Of a stretch of 64,000 bases of DNA, positions 62,238 through 64,000 are shown piece by piece. The stretch covers positions 1 through 64,000 of the forward strand of contig CAVSZI010000014.1 in NCBI GenBank assembly GCA_963732345.1, given 5' to 3'. Each line of letters opens with the position of its first letter. Within the stretch, counting starts at the first letter, position 1. A program made the translations under genes and the position numbers. This DNA comes from Bog-532 sp963732345. Its GTDB lineage: Bacteria > Actinomycetota > Actinomycetes > Streptosporangiales > Streptosporangiaceae. The notes below the pieces were generated by a model. It did not search any database. It was not told the origin of the DNA and saw only the letters and a program-made list of their open reading frames with translations.

Positions 62238-63770
62238 TCAGCTCGAAACCTTGGCCGCCGCGGCCTTGGACGGGGCCTGAGCGGGCCCCGGAGCCTGCTG
62301 GGTGCCGGGCCGCAGCAGCAGCAGGACGATCACACCGGTGACCAGTGCGGCAATCCCGCTGCCAAGGAAGACCCGGTCGAGCCCGTGAGCGTAGGCGTCG
62401 TGCAGCACGCGGACGATGAGGTCGCGCTGACCAGGAGTGCTGGCGATCAGGCTCCGGGCGTGCCCACCTGCCAGCTCCGTTGACGCGCCGGACGGGTCGC
62501 GGAACAGCCCGCTACCGCTGAGCACCTGCCCGGCACCGCCGGCCAGAACCGTCCCGCACAGCGGGACGGCGACGGCGAAGCCGACCTGCCGGAACGTGTT
62601 GATAGTGCCGTTCGCCATGCCGGCCCGCTCCGGTGGCACCGCAGCCAGCGTGGCAGCGGCGAGCACAAACGAGGCCAGGCCCACACCGACGCCGGTGACG
62701 GAAAGGCCGGGCATGAGGGCCGTCCACGATGAATTCGTGGTGACCATCGTGTTGAGCAGGCAGCCGCCCCCTACCAGCAGGAGGCCGGTGCCGATCACGT
62801 ATTGTGGGGGCACGTTGTGCAGCAGTCGCCCACTGAGCACCCCGACGACACAGGCCAGGCCGCACAGCGGCATGAGAATCAGGCCGCCCTTAACCGGGTC
62901 CATCCCGAGCAGCGACTGCGCCCATACGGAGACGAAGATGATGTATCCGAAGGCAGACGCCTGGAGTATGGCTCCGCCCAGCATCAGCGCGCTGAAGGAC
63001 GGCCTCAGGAAGAGCGCGAGGTCCAGCATCCGGTGCTTGCGGCGGGTCTCCAGCGCTCCGAAGGCGACGAGGAAGACCACCGCCCCCACGAAGGCGCCCA
63101 CGCTGAACTTATCGCCCCACCCCTTGCTGCCCGCCTCGATCAGCCCGTACACCAGCAGGGTGACAGCGGCAGTCAAAGTCACGGTACCGGCCAGATCGAT
63201 CCGCGGGGCCGACGGGTTCTTGCTTTCGTTCAGGGTTCGCACCGAGAGGATGAACGCAGCGATTCCCACCGGCAGGTTGACCAGGAAGATCGCACGCCAG
63301 CTGATGTGCTGGATGAGCAGGCCGCCGAGGATCGGGCCCGCCGCAGCCGAGGCACCCATCACGCCGCCCCAGATACCGAAGGCCGTGCCCCGGTCGCGGC
63401 CGGTGTAGCTGCTCTGGATGAGCGCCGCGTTCGTGGCGAGCATTGCCGAGGCGCCGAAGCCCTGGACACCGCGGGACGCGATCAGTACGGCCGAATCCGG
63501 TGCAATCCCGCAGGCCAGCGAGGCAGCGGTGAATATCAGCAGGCCGATCAGGAACACCCTGCGGCGGCCAAGCCGGTCGGAGGCGGAGCCGACCGCCAGC
63601 AGGAACGAGGCGAGTACGAGGACGTAGAGGTCCATGGTCCACTGCAGTGCCGCGAAGGAGGAGTTCAGGGCCGTCGCCATGGACGGGATCGCGACGCCGA
63701 CAATGGACACGTCGAGCAGCAGCATAAAGGTACTGAGGAGGACCGGCACAAGCGGCATCCATTTGCGCAT
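62238..63770 (-). CDS. MFS exporter, DHA2 (EmrB/QacA) type
   Basis: This 510-residue 14-TM transporter has MLLLDVSIVGVAIPSMATAL (motif D1), a motif A region with GSASDRLGRRRVFLIGLL, and motif C with GVMGASAAAGPILGGLLIQH. A Pro/Ala-rich tail ends the chain. It is likely a proton-driven exporter of an antibiotic-like molecule and is paired by strand with the FAD monooxygenase. Confidence 0.92.
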   Translation of the reverse strand: MRKWMPLVPVLLSTFMLLLDVSIVGVAIPSMATALNSSFAALQWTMDLYVLVLASFLLAVGSASDRLGRRRVFLIGLLIFTAASLACGIAPDSAVLIASRGVQGFGASAMLATNAALIQSSYTGRDRGTAFGIWGGVMGASAAAGPILGGLLIQHISWRAIFLVNLPVGIAAFILSVRTLNESKNPSAPRIDLAGTVTLTAAVTLLVYGLIEAGSKGWGDKFSVGAFVGAVVFLVAFGALETRRKHRMLDLALFLRPSFSALMLGGAILQASAFGYIIFVSVWAQSLLGMDPVKGGLILMPLCGLACVVGVLSGRLLHNVPPQYVIGTGLLLVGGGCLLNTMVTTNSSWTALMPGLSVTGVGVGLASFVLAAATLAAVPPERAGMANGTINTFRQVGFAVAVPLCGTVLAGGAGQVLSGSGLFRDPSGASTELAGGHARSLIASTPGQRDLIVRVLHDAYAHGLDRVFLGSGIAALVTGVIVLLLLRPGTQQAPGPAQAPSKAAAAKVSS

Positions 63771-64000
63771 AGCTTAGTTCTCCATGATCCGGACGCTTTT
63801 GCGGGATAAGCGGTTCGTCCGGTCAACGTAGGGCGGCTGGCGATCCGGATTCCATTCGTGGGGCGAAATTGACCGACTCGTTCCATCCGCGGCGGCCTGA
63901 TTGGTGGATATTCACGTCCGCGGACCAGATGGCCTATCCAGCCGCCGCCCCGCGGCACGCGCGGCCGCCCTGGCCAGCCCCAGTGGCCACCTTGAGGAGG
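63771..64000. other. Right edge of the window, no gene supported
   Basis: Probably the promoter region of the leftward MFS gene; nothing else is recognised before the window ends. Confidence 0.4.

Overview
The window is very GC-rich, with actinomycete codon use, GTG and TTG starts, and many LysR, TetR, MarR, AsnC and NarL-type regulators, MFS pumps and secreted proteins. It also has group II introns, IS elements and a selenocysteine tRNA. Together these point to a large-genome soil actinobacterium. The genus cannot be fixed from the sequence alone.

Layout. (1) 1-5423: two head-to-tail IS982-family elements, each split in antisense by a closely related group II intron; their terminal repeats abut as a perfect 36-bp palindrome. 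(2) 5527-8788: a tRNA-Sec gene and a 37-bp direct copy of its 3' end bracket a small decayed island. It holds tyrosine-recombinase, IS1380 and siderophore-monooxygenase remnants and an intact archaeal-type prolyl-tRNA synthetase. (3) 9143-13019: a Pro/Thr-repeat membrane-anchored protein, an intact IS3 element, and a divergent cupin/LysR pair. (4) 13275-23756: a Kai-like signalling block with a divergent KaiC-like ATPase, a NarL-type regulator, a KaiC homologue, two KaiB homologues, a PAS histidine kinase, two receivers and a second PAS kinase. (5) 24190-28718: moaA and mobA, then a CHASE3 kinase with a broken receiver gene and an intact receiver. (6) 28855-39610: metabolic and transport genes (2-hydroxyacid dehydrogenase, MFS, CDF, DUF6457, secreted serine hydrolase, frameshifted ArsB-like permease, 5'-3' exonuclease, M24 peptidase, PAC2 protein). 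(7) 40158-41981: a PAS histidine kinase ending in about 70 collagen-like Gly-X-Y triplets. (8) 42379-58590: sugar ABC ATPase, Lrp, TetR/MFS with a readable promoter-operator, a 1549-residue GH38 enzyme, DMT permease, a MarR-LacI wreck, GNAT, O-methyltransferase, DUF2079 and lgt. (9) 58578-64000: a tRNA-Lys fragment overlapping the lgt stop, a VapC remnant, a two-module AsnC regulator with a duplicated C-terminal piece, an FAD monooxygenase and an MFS exporter.

How it fits together. The strongest system-level signal is the Kai-like block. kaiC, kaiB, kaiB and the histidine kinase are one tightly packed plus-strand unit with 4-base overlaps. The KaiC homologue keeps both P-loops, both catalytic Glu pairs and a Ser-Ser pair at the clock phosphosite. 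Four paralogous histidine kinases with near-identical catalytic cores lie in the same 30 kb. moaA/mobA (molybdenum cofactor) and the tRNA-Sec gene would both serve a selenocysteine formate dehydrogenase, but none is encoded here. Several genes (TetR, DHA2 MFS, ArsB, a receiver, LacI, both IS/intron copies) carry one-base indels. These could be real decay or assembly errors in GC runs.
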